Below, piece after piece: positions 27,401-35,596 of a stretch of DNA of 64,000 nucleotides. Source of the stretch: Agaribacterium sp. ZY112 (lineage in GTDB: Bacteria; Pseudomonadota; Gammaproteobacteria; Pseudomonadales; Cellvibrionaceae). The stretch lies in NCBI RefSeq assembly GCF_041346925.1, contig NZ_CP166840.1, positions 4,091,001 through 4,155,000 on the forward strand, read 5' to 3'. Every line of letters begins with the position of its first letter. The stretch's first letter is position 1. The position numbers and the translations under genes were made by a program. The notes beneath the pieces are model-generated. The model was not told the DNA's origin and did no database searches. It saw nothing but the letters and a program-made list of their open reading frames with translations.

Positions 27401-28260
27401 CCCAACCTTTTGGCGGCAGAGGCCTTTCTGGTACTGGCCCCAAAGCTGGTGGCCCTCATTATTTAAAACGCCTTGTAAAAGAAAAACACACACCTAGTGC
27501 TGACTCTATTAACTACAACAGCAACGCCAATATCACTATGGAAGATGCTGGCACTGCTCGTGAACATATAGACGGTATTATGGAGCTTGCTTTAAAAGCC
27601 GATAAAATTTGGCGCTGTACCGAGCTTAATGATCGTATTTCCGTAATGCGCCAACTCTTAGCTAAAGTGGCAACCGTTGATATTGTCGATGAGTTGGCTG
27701 ACGACCTAGCAAAATCACTCTCAGATTCTCGTGCCCAGCTAACACTTATCGAAAAGCGCCTTAAGAAGCCAGCCTTATTAACAGGCCCCACAGGCGAAAC
27801 CAACCTTTTATATCTAGAAGCCCGAGGCTGTATAGTTTGCTACGCCGACCAAGATACTAAATTCAGTTTCTGGCTAATGGCCATTATTTCAGCCTTGGCA
27901 GTGGGTAATACCGTTATTACCGCCGTATCAGATATTTTCTATGAAGAAGCCAAAGCAATTAAAGAGCAACTAATAGCGTGTGGGGCAACCGAAGGAGCCC
28001 TGCAAGTCGTTAGACATAACCAACTTAAAGCCCTGCTACACCATCAAGATATTACAGCAACAGTAGTCGATAGTAATAGCGCTCGAATGGGCTATTTTAG
28101 TAAACAACTAAGCGAACGCGAGGGAGCCATTTTACCTGTAATTAGTGCCGAATATAACGACACCTTAATACAGCGTTTAGTAACGGAGAAAACCATTAGC
28201 ATCAATACCACTGCCTCTGGAGGCAATACCAGCCTGATGAATTTGGACGACGATGAGTAA
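24448..28260 (+). CDS. putA: Bifunctional proline dehydrogenase / P5C dehydrogenase (PutA)
   Basis: This 1270-residue enzyme oxidises proline to glutamate. The FAD-dependent proline dehydrogenase barrel spans about residues 70-470 (YSYDMLGEGARTMLDAERF, LSPGISVKLSALHPRYE, RLVKGAYWDSEIK). The P5C dehydrogenase domain spans about 560-1010, with the catalytic cysteine C815 in SAGQRCSALR and an upstream ISPWNFPLAIF motif. A C-terminal aldehyde-dehydrogenase-like domain (about 1050-1260) follows, as in long PutAs. The N-terminal ribbon-helix-helix DNA-binding domain of E. coli PutA is absent: the protein opens directly with the PRODH alpha region. It is therefore a long PutA without self-regulation. 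No putP transporter or regulator is adjacent. AAAGG precedes the ATG. Confidence 0.93.
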   Translation: MLFQHKLDTDCPLRQTIRQFYRADEEQVVDHILPLAEIGVSARSRAWERARQLVINIRKTEESGVNALLNEYSLSSEEGVMLMCLAEALLRVPDQETQDELIRDKLAKGEWSQHLGHSDSLFVNVSSWGLLITGKVVNYGNKNQADKFGLLKRTLGRLGEPAIRASVQLAMKVMGKQFVMASHIDQAIERAKDTETKGYVYSYDMLGEGARTMLDAERFYNAYLKAIHALGKAAASRGPILSPGISVKLSALHPRYEFEQQERVLAELIPKLKALALVAKDYDIGFTIDAEEARRLELSLDIIENVFSDAELGNWQGFGIAVQAYQKRAIFVIDWIEALARRTGRKIMLRLVKGAYWDSEIKTAQESGMHDFPVFTRKATTDVSYKACAIKLMAARDVIYPQFATHNAYTVATILELAQDDRQGFEFQRLHGMGESLYDQVVLNEHVQCRVYAPVGEHEDLLAYLVRRLLENGANSSFVNAIVDDSKAVEELLPDPVEKLQDLENKRNAHIKLPSQLYGAERKNSKGLDITDIKRLSALKKHVDAWADSNISTSNKVNSNTKNIVNPALHSECLGQLQFHSAKEIKNLVSKAESAFKSWSSYKIKKRTNILRRSADILERHRDELIAICIKEAGKLTSDSIDEVREAVDFCRYYAARAEELAQDERLEARGVVLCISPWNFPLAIFIGQVAAAIVTGNTVIAKPAEQTCLIAKRGLELMHTVGLPKDVVQLVFSDGHTAGEHIVSDKRIQAVMFTGSTTTGRLISKILAERGGKQVPLIAETGGQNCMIVDSTALPEQVCDDVIKSGFQSAGQRCSALRVLYLQEDIAETIIAMLIGAMKELKIGDPQWLATDVGPVIDHKALSALQEHVNYMRAQKQTDAQNRLLFECPMPNMGHQEHNLFAPRLYELSHLSVLTKEVFGPIVHIIRYKADELDSVIEQINQSGFGLTMAIHSRIEERCHKLAHKLRAGNIYINRNMIGAIVGTQPFGGRGLSGTGPKAGGPHYLKRLVKEKHTPSADSINYNSNANITMEDAGTAREHIDGIMELALKADKIWRCTELNDRISVMRQLLAKVATVDIVDELADDLAKSLSDSRAQLTLIEKRLKKPALLTGPTGETNLLYLEARGCIVCYADQDTKFSFWLMAIISALAVGNTVITAVSDIFYEEAKAIKEQLIACGATEGALQVVRHNQLKALLHHQDITATVVDSNSARMGYFSKQLSEREGAILPVISAEYNDTLIQRLVTEKTISINTTASGGNTSLMNLDDDE

Positions 28261-28316
28261 TAGACCGACAAGAAGTTAGGGTAGGTATATCTCAAGAGCA
28301 TATTGCTTCGGGCTAG

Positions 28317-28535
28317 CTCATCTCTAAGCTAACTCGAAGTGGCAGCTTAGGAGATAGCCTAACCTGGGTTATTATCAAAGATGGAAATACTGTTCTACAA
28401 CGCCTTGCATCAAATGAGCTTTCCTATACATATTTCAATAACAGCCCAGGAAGCTCTTTTGAAGTTTATCTCCATCAGTTTATAGATGGCTACTATCAGC
28501 CTGTATCTAATACGGCTACCTATACAGTTCAGTAA
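28317..28535 (+). pseudogene. Remnant of the C-terminus of a secreted protein
   Basis: An open frame of about 72 codons has no start codon and begins right after a stop. It codes for a protein-like stretch (SGSLGDSLTWVIIKDG, later NELSYTYFNNSPGSSFEVYL, ending VSNTATYTVQ) rich in aromatic and Ser/Thr residues, like a C-terminal beta-sandwich domain. I cannot name the family. A strong terminator follows directly, as would be expected if the 3' end of a gene survived and its 5' part was lost. It is not part of PutA, whose stop is 57 bp upstream. Confidence 0.55.
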
Positions 28536-28548
28536 CAAAGAAATTAGG

Positions 28549-28582
28549 AAAGCGCCATATAAAGTACTTTATGTGGCGCTTT
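28549..28582 (+). terminator. Terminator hairpin after putA and the remnant
   Basis: AAAGCGCCATATAAAG and CTTTATGTGGCGCTTT pair over 16 bp with a single G-T-type mismatch and a 2-nt loop. AT-rich flanks on both sides let it work in both directions, so it could also end the esterase transcript from the right. Confidence 0.75.
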
Positions 28583-28745
28583 AATCATTTTAAATAGCAA
28601 TTAAATAACAAACTAAACAAGACAACACCTTCTACTCTTAAGCAACACTCTCGATACCCCCCTCCCAAGCAGCTCCCCCCTCTCAAGAGTGAAATTAACA
28701 CCTTGGAAAGGAGTAAAAACAACCAATCTACTTATTCTTTATAAA

Positions 28746-29540
28746 CTACAAACGCTCAAGAACCCAAGGGAGTGAATAATTAGAAATCTCATTGTGTTCA
28801 GCATCAAAATCTTTGTACTCAATATCTAGACCATTAAAACCTAAACCATTAAGCCACTGACTAAAAGACTGAACTGCGCGAGCATTCCCCTTGCTAGCAG
28901 AGGTGAGAAACAAGCGTGCATCAAACTTCGATTGCTTCTGATAATGTGCCTTAATTAACTCATTAAGCTCTTTAGACTGATATTGAAACGGAGCATCAAA
29001 AGACAAATAATTCTTAAAATAACTGCCTTCTCCTCTAGGTGAGAACAAAGCTGAAACCACAAACGAGCCACCTAGCGACAACCCTTGAAGACTGCGATTG
29101 TTACTATCAATACGATATTCCGCCTCAATCACCGGGATAAATTCTTTTGTTAAAAAGTGAAGATAATCTAACTGCCCGGGGAAGCTATAGTCGACATTTC
29201 GACGCTTACTAAAGCGCGGCCCTTCCTCTATACCAATGATAATAAGCTCTAGCGAATGCAGGTCGGCCTCTTCAGCAAACATATTAAAGACCCACTGAGC
29301 GTCAGTGGCGTAGATCACAGGATAAGACTTAGAGTTCGAAGAGTAAGCTACAGGAAGATAGACATGATAAGGGTAACTCAGCCCCGTTATCTTGGAGTGG
29401 AAAAGACGATGTTTTAAAACCTTACCATGCTCGATATTGGCATCCCAATCAACAGCTAGCTTGTCTGAAAAAGACGGCAACGAATAAAGCGTAGAAACAA
29501 TAAAAATAACAACAGACAAAAAAACACAAGACGGCGACAT
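28746..29540 (-). CDS. Secreted alpha/beta hydrolase, putative esterase (PF00756-like)
   Basis: The protein has 264 residues with a signal peptide (MSPSCVFLSVVIFIVSTLYSLPSFS). The nucleophile elbow is GLSLGG (S155), an acidic residue sits in the NARLF-like DARLFLTSASKG strand, and an EHNE segment near the end may provide the catalytic His. It is a shorter relative of the esterase near 4.5 kb: both share YPVIYATDA/YPIVILSDA and the YRID segment before the elbow. It may act on ester-linked substituents of polysaccharides or on siderophores. It is a single gene, divergent from the CBM6 protein, with which it shares a promoter region. Confidence 0.75.
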   Translation of the reverse strand: MSPSCVFLSVVIFIVSTLYSLPSFSDKLAVDWDANIEHGKVLKHRLFHSKITGLSYPYHVYLPVAYSSNSKSYPVIYATDAQWVFNMFAEEADLHSLELIIIGIEEGPRFSKRRNVDYSFPGQLDYLHFLTKEFIPVIEAEYRIDSNNRSLQGLSLGGSFVVSALFSPRGEGSYFKNYLSFDAPFQYQSKELNELIKAHYQKQSKFDARLFLTSASKGNARAVQSFSQWLNGLGFNGLDIEYKDFDAEHNEISNYSLPWVLERL

Positions 29541-29892
29541 AACCCTATCCTTAAAGACCCAATAGCACCTAGGTTTTTAGCTAGACCTGTAAAAACAGCA
29601 AACTCATTTAAAAAACGCCAAGGCAACCAAACTAAAACTGAAGAAGGCGGCTTTAGCCCTTTTAACTCTACACTAATAGCTTGTTAATACCCATAATTAA
29701 GGTATGGTTTTAACTTACAGTTCGGTTAAGGCACAAGATAATAATAACGACCGATGGCATCTGTAATTCAATTAAGACTTTCTAATTAAGGCCAACTAAT
29801 ACAGCCCCATCGGGTTGTCATTAATGCATACCCTATAGCAGAGAAGCTTAAACAACGGGTAGTAGGCCGCCTACATAATGGAGTAGATAATA
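29541..29892. other. Divergent promoter region, esterase / CBM6 protein
   Basis: About 350 bp with no gene. It is AT-rich and must carry both promoters. A ribosome site GGAG lies nine bases before the CBM6-protein ATG. I see no strong dyad or RNA. Confidence 0.5.
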
Positions 29893-31410
29893 ATGATGCA
29901 AGTAAAGAAATTACCATTAGCCCTTGGATTGTGTATTGCCGGTGTATCAAATTTTACACCCGTAGTCTTGGCATATGATGAATGCCCTCCAGGCTCTCCG
30001 GGATACAGCCCAGCACCGGGTCCCGCACCAATGCCAACAATGACACCGGCAGCCATCATCCCAGCAGAAGCAAACGATGTATATCCACAGCCCTACCCTG
30101 TTAGCAACCCAACGCCACATTCATCATTTAGTAAAATAAACTTCCCGACCCTTAATCTTGCCAGCTTCACAAGTACAGGCGGTGACTACAACGGCTTTGA
30201 AATTTATGACGCTAACGGCACCATTGCTATTAATTATAATCAGCGCGGCGACTGGGCAAAATACTACCAAGAATTTAATGATTGGTACGCACAAGGCAGC
30301 TACGCTGCCGTGATTTATGCGGCGAGCCCCGAGAGTGGTGCAGTGGCGGAAATTTCTGTAGGTGGACGTACCGTTCGTGCCAATATCCCCAATACCGGTG
30401 GCTGGGACAACTTTGTACCCGTAAGATTTAACGATCCAGTTAATATCTCTTACGGCTCAAGTACAGTCAATGTAAAAAGCGCAGGTAATACAGCTAGCAC
30501 TTGGGAGTGGAATGCATCAAAAATTGTTTTTGGCCCCGAGCCTCCACAACCTAAAGGCTTAACCCGAATTGAAGCCGAACGCTATCAGCGCAGCGGCGGT
30601 ACTTACGGAGGCGCAACGGCTTACTTAACACCAAACGGTGAACAGGGCATTAATCATAACCAAACCGGTGACTGGTTAGAGTACGACATTCGAATCGATG
30701 AAGCAGGCACTTACGAGTTAAATATTCTCGCAGCCACGCCAATGCAAGGTGCTGCGGCTCAGATCACCTTCAGTAATGGTGCCAGCCTCTATCAAGAAAT
30801 AGGCTTTAGCGCAGACTGGGACAACTTCCAAACTAATGTTGGCCTAGTGGAACTACCAGCGGGCAATATCACTATGCGTGTAGAGGCTGCAGGTAATACC
30901 ACCAACGATTGGGAGTGGAACGCCGATGCCTTTGAGTTCACACTCAAGGAGAATACCAACGAACCTATTTTAGCAATGCCTCTGTATATAGAGGCCGAAG
31001 ATTTTGACGACAGCGATGGCTTCACTCAATTTAGCTCTGGAGCAGTCAGTGGTATTAGCAGTGATTTAACTGGAGCGTCTGCAGGCTACGATATCACAAC
31101 AGGTTACGTACATGGTGGCCAGCGCTGTGACACAAATCTTTACGACGCAACCTATAATGTTTATGCGACTATTTCAGCCCCTTTCACAGGCTCACAGATA
31201 GAGCTCTTGTTGGATGGCGAACTTATAAAAACCACCGACATAGCGAGTGACAACAACGAAGAGGGCTATAAGCGTATCTACATTGGTTATTTTTCAGTAG
31301 AACCTGGGCAACATCGCTTAAGCATACGCACTGCAGCTAAAGACAGTACAGAGCAACAGAGTACATGGCGTATAGACCGATTAGATTTTGAGCCAATGCC
31401 ACTGCCCTAG
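29893..31410 (+). CDS. Secreted protein of three CBM6-like modules, no catalytic domain
   Basis: This 505-residue protein has a signal peptide (ending about residue 28), then a Pro-rich linker to about residue 75. Module 1 (about 76-212) and module 2 (about 221-350) are CBM6: module 2 has RIEAERYQRSGG, GDWLEYDI and a C-terminal WEWNADAFEF; module 1 has GDWAKYY and WEWNASKIVF but lacks the usual IEAE start. Module 3 (about 364-502) begins IEAEDFDDSDG and ends WRIDRLDFEP, a CBM6/35-like fold. In agarases such as Aga86E of Saccharophagus three CBM6 units precede a GH86 domain; here the frame stops after the third. The product probably binds agar or a related galactan as a surface or scaffold protein. 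Alternatively it is the leftover of a larger enzyme. Confidence 0.8.
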   Translation: MMQVKKLPLALGLCIAGVSNFTPVVLAYDECPPGSPGYSPAPGPAPMPTMTPAAIIPAEANDVYPQPYPVSNPTPHSSFSKINFPTLNLASFTSTGGDYNGFEIYDANGTIAINYNQRGDWAKYYQEFNDWYAQGSYAAVIYAASPESGAVAEISVGGRTVRANIPNTGGWDNFVPVRFNDPVNISYGSSTVNVKSAGNTASTWEWNASKIVFGPEPPQPKGLTRIEAERYQRSGGTYGGATAYLTPNGEQGINHNQTGDWLEYDIRIDEAGTYELNILAATPMQGAAAQITFSNGASLYQEIGFSADWDNFQTNVGLVELPAGNITMRVEAAGNTTNDWEWNADAFEFTLKENTNEPILAMPLYIEAEDFDDSDGFTQFSSGAVSGISSDLTGASAGYDITTGYVHGGQRCDTNLYDATYNVYATISAPFTGSQIELLLDGELIKTTDIASDNNEEGYKRIYIGYFSVEPGQHRLSIRTAAKDSTEQQSTWRIDRLDFEPMPLP

Positions 31411-31424
31411 CCAAAAACCAACCT

Positions 31425-31446
31425 AGCCAGAGCCTTTGCTCTGGCT
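31425..31446 (+). terminator. Hairpin after the CBM6 protein gene
   Basis: AGCCAGAGC and GCTCTGGCT form a perfect 9-bp GC-rich stem with a CTTT loop, 15 bp after the stop. There is no T-run downstream, so it may be a weak terminator or an mRNA-stabilising stem. Confidence 0.55.
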
Positions 31447-31841
31447 ACTGGCAGTGCCCCCAGATTAGCCAAACGACTCGCTTTCAAACGCCCCAAAAAT
31501 CATGGTCTCGTGCTTTGGCTTGGCTTAGTTCAGTTCAGATCAGTTCAATTCAGCACCGTTATAAAGAACTGATGTATGAATTAACGCTGAGTTTTGAGCT
31601 TAATGTAACAACCGCTCTTCTGCTGCATGGTTCGGATGTTTTAGGACCAGATTTAAACTCATAACGACTAAGGGAAATCCCCTTAACTATTAGCGCTGAA
31701 ATCTCTTACACGCTCTACTCATAATGACAGCCCGCTTTCAATTGCAAAACTTACTCGGAGCCGATCAGCTCCCGTCTCAGGAGCATACCACGGGTATTCT
31801 ATTAAGAGCAGAGACGCAGACCTAAATAAAACGTAAAGACA
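31447..31841. other. Gene-free interval
   Basis: About 395 bp containing a short run of near-identical TCAGTTCA-like units around 31530-31552 and nothing that codes convincingly in any frame. It is a 3'-to-3' interval between convergent genes. I assign no function. Confidence 0.5.
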
Positions 31842-32255
31842 CTATGAAAAGTGCTGCCAGCGACTACGTGTTGTCAGCCAAACAACGGCAGGACCAATAA
31901 GCCCTATTAAGGACCCAAAGACACCTAAACCAACATAAAGATTTATAACACATGCAACAGCCGATGTAGCATAAAAACCATAGACACCTAGTTTCTTCCA
32001 GTTCCACATAGCTATCGCGAAAGCAGTATTAAGCAAGGCTAAAATCCCCATAACGTAGACAATAGAAACCACAAAATTGTCAGACAGCAAAGACATAAAT
32101 TCCGGAAAAACAAAATAGCTCAGGGCTGTCAATGGATTTGTTAGCATCATTAACAGTAAAAAAGCGCTTAACCAAAATCCACGCTGCTTAATAACTTTTC
32201 TTTCGTACGCTTGTTCGCCGCCCGTAGGCTCTACATGCTTATTGACTTCCATCAT
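31842..32255 (-). CDS. Small membrane protein, four TM segments
   Basis: This 137-residue protein has a charged cytoplasmic N-terminus (about 28 residues) and four hydrophobic segments at about 29-50, 62-82, 86-106 and 110-130. AAGGGA precedes the ATG. I do not recognise a named family; the length and layout are those of small uncharacterised inner-membrane proteins. It is followed on the same strand by nothing in the window's next 400 bp, and is preceded by the DUF2130 gene about 110 bp away. Confidence 0.65.
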   Translation of the reverse strand: MMEVNKHVEPTGGEQAYERKVIKQRGFWLSAFLLLMMLTNPLTALSYFVFPEFMSLLSDNFVVSIVYVMGILALLNTAFAIAMWNWKKLGVYGFYATSAVACVINLYVGLGVFGSLIGLIGPAVVWLTTRSRWQHFS

Positions 32256-32367
32256 TGTCCCTTGTTCCTTACCACTTATTTAAGGTAAGCCCTTCACATT
32301 CATATTTATCAGCGTCAGAGCTAATAGTTGCTCCCAGAAACAAGCTAAAGCGCATAAGCCTGATAAT

Positions 32368-33759
32368 TTAGCCTTTTTTAAGCTCTTCAAATTTCGCAGC
32401 CATCGTAGGATTTTTTTTGGTTAGTTTTTTAACAGTGAGGTCATCTGCTTTGTTATTGGCAAGGCGTAAGTTATTCTCAGACCCCAGCAAGGCATCTTTT
32501 GTTTTTTGCAAGTGATCAATGGTTTTATCGATTTCACTAATCGCAGTTTTAAACTTCTTAGAAGCAAGCTCATAATTGCGAGCAAAGCCCGATCGGAATG
32601 CATCGAGCTCATTCTCAAAATTAGTAATATCAACATGCTGCGCTTTAACCACCTCGAGTTCTGCTTTGTATTTCAGAGAGTTCAGGGCTGCATTACGCAA
32701 CAAAGTGATGATGGGGATAAAAAACTGAGGCCGAATAACATACATCTTAGGATAGCGATGAGACACATCAACAATACCCGAATTATAAAGCTCGCTCTCA
32801 GGCTCAAGCAGTGAAACAAGTACGGCATATTCACACTGTTTTTCATTGCGATCTTTGTCGAGTTCTTTAAAGAAGTCTTCGTTCTTTTTCTTAGTGGCTG
32901 TTTGATCACTTTCGTTCTTCATCTCAAACATGATCGATACACTCTCGGTATCGTTTTCATCAGCGTCACGAAAGATATAGTCACCCTTACTCCCTGTTCG
33001 TGCATCATTATCTTTTTCAAAATAGGCTCGCGGGAAAGCGGTTGCGCGAATACGATTAAACTCAGTTTCACAGTGTTGTTCTAGGGTTTCACCAACCATT
33101 TTGGTCGATAAGCGAGCTTTCATATCTCGCAATCGTTCAATTTCGTGATCCCTATCTTTAATGCGTATTTCATATTTATCTTTGAGTGAAGATTCAGCAA
33201 GTTCTTTTTCTAGCTTGGCTCGCTCAAGCTCATTTTTAAGTTGATCACGTTGCTTTTCAGCAGCATTAACCGCTTCTGTCACAGCGTGTTTTTGCGCATC
33301 TTCGCTGGCGCTTAGCTTAGCCTTAAGCTGAAGGATCTCGGCATCTTTGCCTGCTGAGGTTTCCTGCAACTTATTAGAGTGATTGGCAGCGGCCAGCTTA
33401 GAAGCATTCTGACTATCTATTTTTGCCTGCTGTAACTCACTGGCTAAGGCATCACGCTCTTTTTCTATCGTCTTAAGTGCTTCAGTAACAGCAAGTTTCT
33501 GAGCGACCTCACCGGCATCAAGCTTTAGTTTTAACTCTTGAATCTGTGCATCTTTCGCTGAAGCCGCTTTTTGCATTTCATTGCCGGCTTGCTCTTTAGC
33601 AAGCTGCACTGCGTTAATCTTCTCCTTCTCAGCAAGCTCTAGCCGCTCATGAATTTGCTGTTCAAACTCACTATCGCGTACCTGCTTCAAGATATCGGCA
33701 TATCCAGCTTCATCGACCTTGAAGGCTTTTTTGCAGTGAGGGCAGTTTATTTCGTGCAT
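32368..33759 (-). CDS. DUF2130 protein with coiled coil and PD-(D/E)xK-like core
   Basis: The 463-residue protein starts with a small zinc-ribbon-like motif (CPHCKKAF, one CxxC), then a long coiled coil (about residues 25-225) and the DUF2130 core. The coiled coil contains a visible internal duplication: a segment around [20 protein letters not shown] recurs about 65 residues later as [20 protein letters not shown]. The core has GSKGDYIFR followed by IMFEMKNE, a D...ExK arrangement as in PD-(D/E)xK nuclease folds. The family is widespread and uncharacterised; a nuclease role is inferred. It stands alone. A perfect dyad lies 65 bp upstream of the start. Confidence 0.85.
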   Translation of the reverse strand: MHEINCPHCKKAFKVDEAGYADILKQVRDSEFEQQIHERLELAEKEKINAVQLAKEQAGNEMQKAASAKDAQIQELKLKLDAGEVAQKLAVTEALKTIEKERDALASELQQAKIDSQNASKLAAANHSNKLQETSAGKDAEILQLKAKLSASEDAQKHAVTEAVNAAEKQRDQLKNELERAKLEKELAESSLKDKYEIRIKDRDHEIERLRDMKARLSTKMVGETLEQHCETEFNRIRATAFPRAYFEKDNDARTGSKGDYIFRDADENDTESVSIMFEMKNESDQTATKKKNEDFFKELDKDRNEKQCEYAVLVSLLEPESELYNSGIVDVSHRYPKMYVIRPQFFIPIITLLRNAALNSLKYKAELEVVKAQHVDITNFENELDAFRSGFARNYELASKKFKTAISEIDKTIDHLQKTKDALLGSENNLRLANNKADDLTVKKLTKKNPTMAAKFEELKKG

Positions 33760-33823
33760 GATGTCTATCCTGTTCTTTACTTAAGCAGCTGCCAGGCAGC
33801 TCAATTGTGCAGCGTTAAAGGCT

Positions 33824-33845
33824 ATGATATCAGAGCTGATATCAT
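33824..33845. promoter_or_regulatory. Perfect dyad upstream of the DUF2130 gene
   Basis: ATGATATCA and TGATATCAT form a perfect 9-bp inverted repeat around GAGC, 65 bp upstream of the DUF2130 start. It may be an operator. The remaining interval to 34276 holds no credible gene; it has a second small palindrome (CATGCT/AGCATG, 34120-34140) and a TATTCTT/AAGAATA pair near 34150-34170. Confidence 0.45.
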
Positions 33846-34276
33846 ACTAGGCTAATAGCTCGAATTCGGTCGCCTCTTTCCCCTTGCCACAGCATCGAGC
33901 CATCTAGCCCCCCTCTGCGCCTTACAGGTGAACCCATACAGTGATAGATACAACTCACTTATCCACTCACTCAGCAGAGGCCGGAATACTTCTCTCGCAA
34001 CCAATTACAGATAACCTGTCGGTTGCCATAGTAATATAGGGCCTCGAAATAAGTTACTCGCCACTTCACTTACCTTCATTCACCACTATAAGATCAAATT
34101 TGAGCATGGAGTAAGATGTCATGCTAGAACACCAAGCATGAGCACGGAGGCATATTCTTTTTTTAAGAATACATACGACATACTTGTCGCGGGCGTAAAT
34201 TAGTAAAGCTGCTTATACGCTATGTCACAAGAAGGGGGGTAAACAGTAAAGTAATAAAAAGGGAGGCAGGATAAGA

Positions 34277-34312
34277 ATCTATGTCCGGGTCATATACAAC
34301 CCGAACATAGAT
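34277..34312 (-). terminator. Terminator hairpin of the CBM2/DUF1552 operon
   Basis: ATCTATGT-CCGGGT and ACCCG-AACATAGAT-type arms pair over about 14 bp with one mismatch, and a 7-9 nt loop, 11 bp after the DUF1552 stop on the minus strand. The T-run is weak (ATTCTTATCC). Confidence 0.65.
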
Positions 34313-34322
34313 ATAGAGAGCA

Positions 34323-35561
34323 TTAGGCGCTAGCAGCTACACCCGGTATAACATTACCAAAACCTAAATCAACACCACACATACTTGCAGCAGTTTGCAA
34401 TAAATCCCGTTGATTATAACCAGACCCTGCTGTTGTCACACCGCGATTCATAGCCGTGCCACCGCCTGCAAGAAGCATAGGTACATCGCTATTGCTGTGT
34501 AAATCAGCATGGCCCATATCGGTTGTTTCAACAACAATCGTGCTATCAAGAATGCCCTCGCTTCTTAATTTATTAATTAAGTAAGCAGTAAGGCTACCTA
34601 GGTGAGCTCGCATTTCTACATAATATGGATAGTTTGGAAGACCGTTACTACCACCATGAATAGACTGGTGATAAGAGCCTTTATAGTTTAACTCCGGAAT
34701 ACGAAATTCAGACTGATGATTACCAAAAGCCAAGGAACATGAGCTGGTTAAATTACACTTTAAGGCCGATACAATTAGGTCAGCTTGCAAATGAGCCTGA
34801 CGCGTAAAGGTATCAAACGTGAGCTCAAATTCATTTAGGCTTGGCGCAGCAGCGCAAGAAACACTGCCGCCGGCAAGTTCGTCTAAACGCCTTTGCGTAT
34901 CAGAGATAGCATCAAGGTGCTCATTCATGCGCTCCACTTCATAACCGGCCAGCTTTGTTTTAATGGAATTCAAAGCTTGGGTATGTGCATTTAAAATTTG
35001 TGTTTTAGCATTGCCAGCAGAACCTGTGCTGCTGCCAAAAATCAAATTAAATACATTAAACGGGTTATCTTGGAAAGGCACTGTGGTGGTGCCTTCCTTA
35101 GTTAGGGTTCCATGACCATTACTATGCACACCTAAATTCAGGTAGCGAAAAGGCGTATTAGGCCCGAGCTGCCGTCCCATAAACACATCAAAACTTTCTG
35201 CATTCCAATTATTAGACAAAATCAGAGGCATAACACCATGCCCACCATTTGTGTGGCTCATGTTAAGCAGAAAATTACATTCCGTTTTTACAGGTTCATA
35301 CAGAGCAGACATAGCGCCTAGACTCATATCTTCCCCCGTGCCTTGCGGTGCCCACATATCGTGAATACCACCACCGGGAATATAAATCGTGACGCACTTA
35401 TTGGGGCCAGAAGAAGTCTGAGCGTCAGCATGGCGAGACATCAGCATGCCTGTTAACAACGGAGAGCTCCGCAGTAGCGCAGTTGAAATACCTGACGCAG
35501 CAAATGTTTTTAATAAGCTACGACGTTTCATGTTTGTTTGATGTTCTAAATCTTTATTCAT
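34323..35561 (-). CDS. DUF1552 family protein with twin-arginine signal
   Basis: The protein has about 412 residues from the ATG at 35561; a further ATG ten codons downstream starts directly at MKRRSLLKTFAASG, and an upstream start overlaps the previous gene by 16 bp. The RRSLLK segment and following hydrophobic stretch make a Tat-type signal, so a folded or cofactor-containing protein is exported. DUF1552 hallmarks include YIPGGGIHDMWAP, HGVMPLILSNNW, a GYEVERMNEHLDAISDTQRRLDEL helix and STIVVETTDMGHADLHSN. The family is related in context to DUF1501-type Tat proteins of planctomycetes and partners DUF1592-type heme proteins. It is third in the operon after the two CBM2 proteins, so it probably acts with them in the periplasm or at the surface. 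The enzymatic role is unknown. Confidence 0.85.
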   Translation of the reverse strand: MNKDLEHQTNMKRRSLLKTFAASGISTALLRSSPLLTGMLMSRHADAQTSSGPNKCVTIYIPGGGIHDMWAPQGTGEDMSLGAMSALYEPVKTECNFLLNMSHTNGGHGVMPLILSNNWNAESFDVFMGRQLGPNTPFRYLNLGVHSNGHGTLTKEGTTTVPFQDNPFNVFNLIFGSSTGSAGNAKTQILNAHTQALNSIKTKLAGYEVERMNEHLDAISDTQRRLDELAGGSVSCAAAPSLNEFELTFDTFTRQAHLQADLIVSALKCNLTSSCSLAFGNHQSEFRIPELNYKGSYHQSIHGGSNGLPNYPYYVEMRAHLGSLTAYLINKLRSEGILDSTIVVETTDMGHADLHSNSDVPMLLAGGGTAMNRGVTTAGSGYNQRDLLQTAASMCGVDLGFGNVIPGVAASA

Positions 35562-35596
35562 TTTAATAACCTTAAATTCATCAACGTGTGAGCGTA

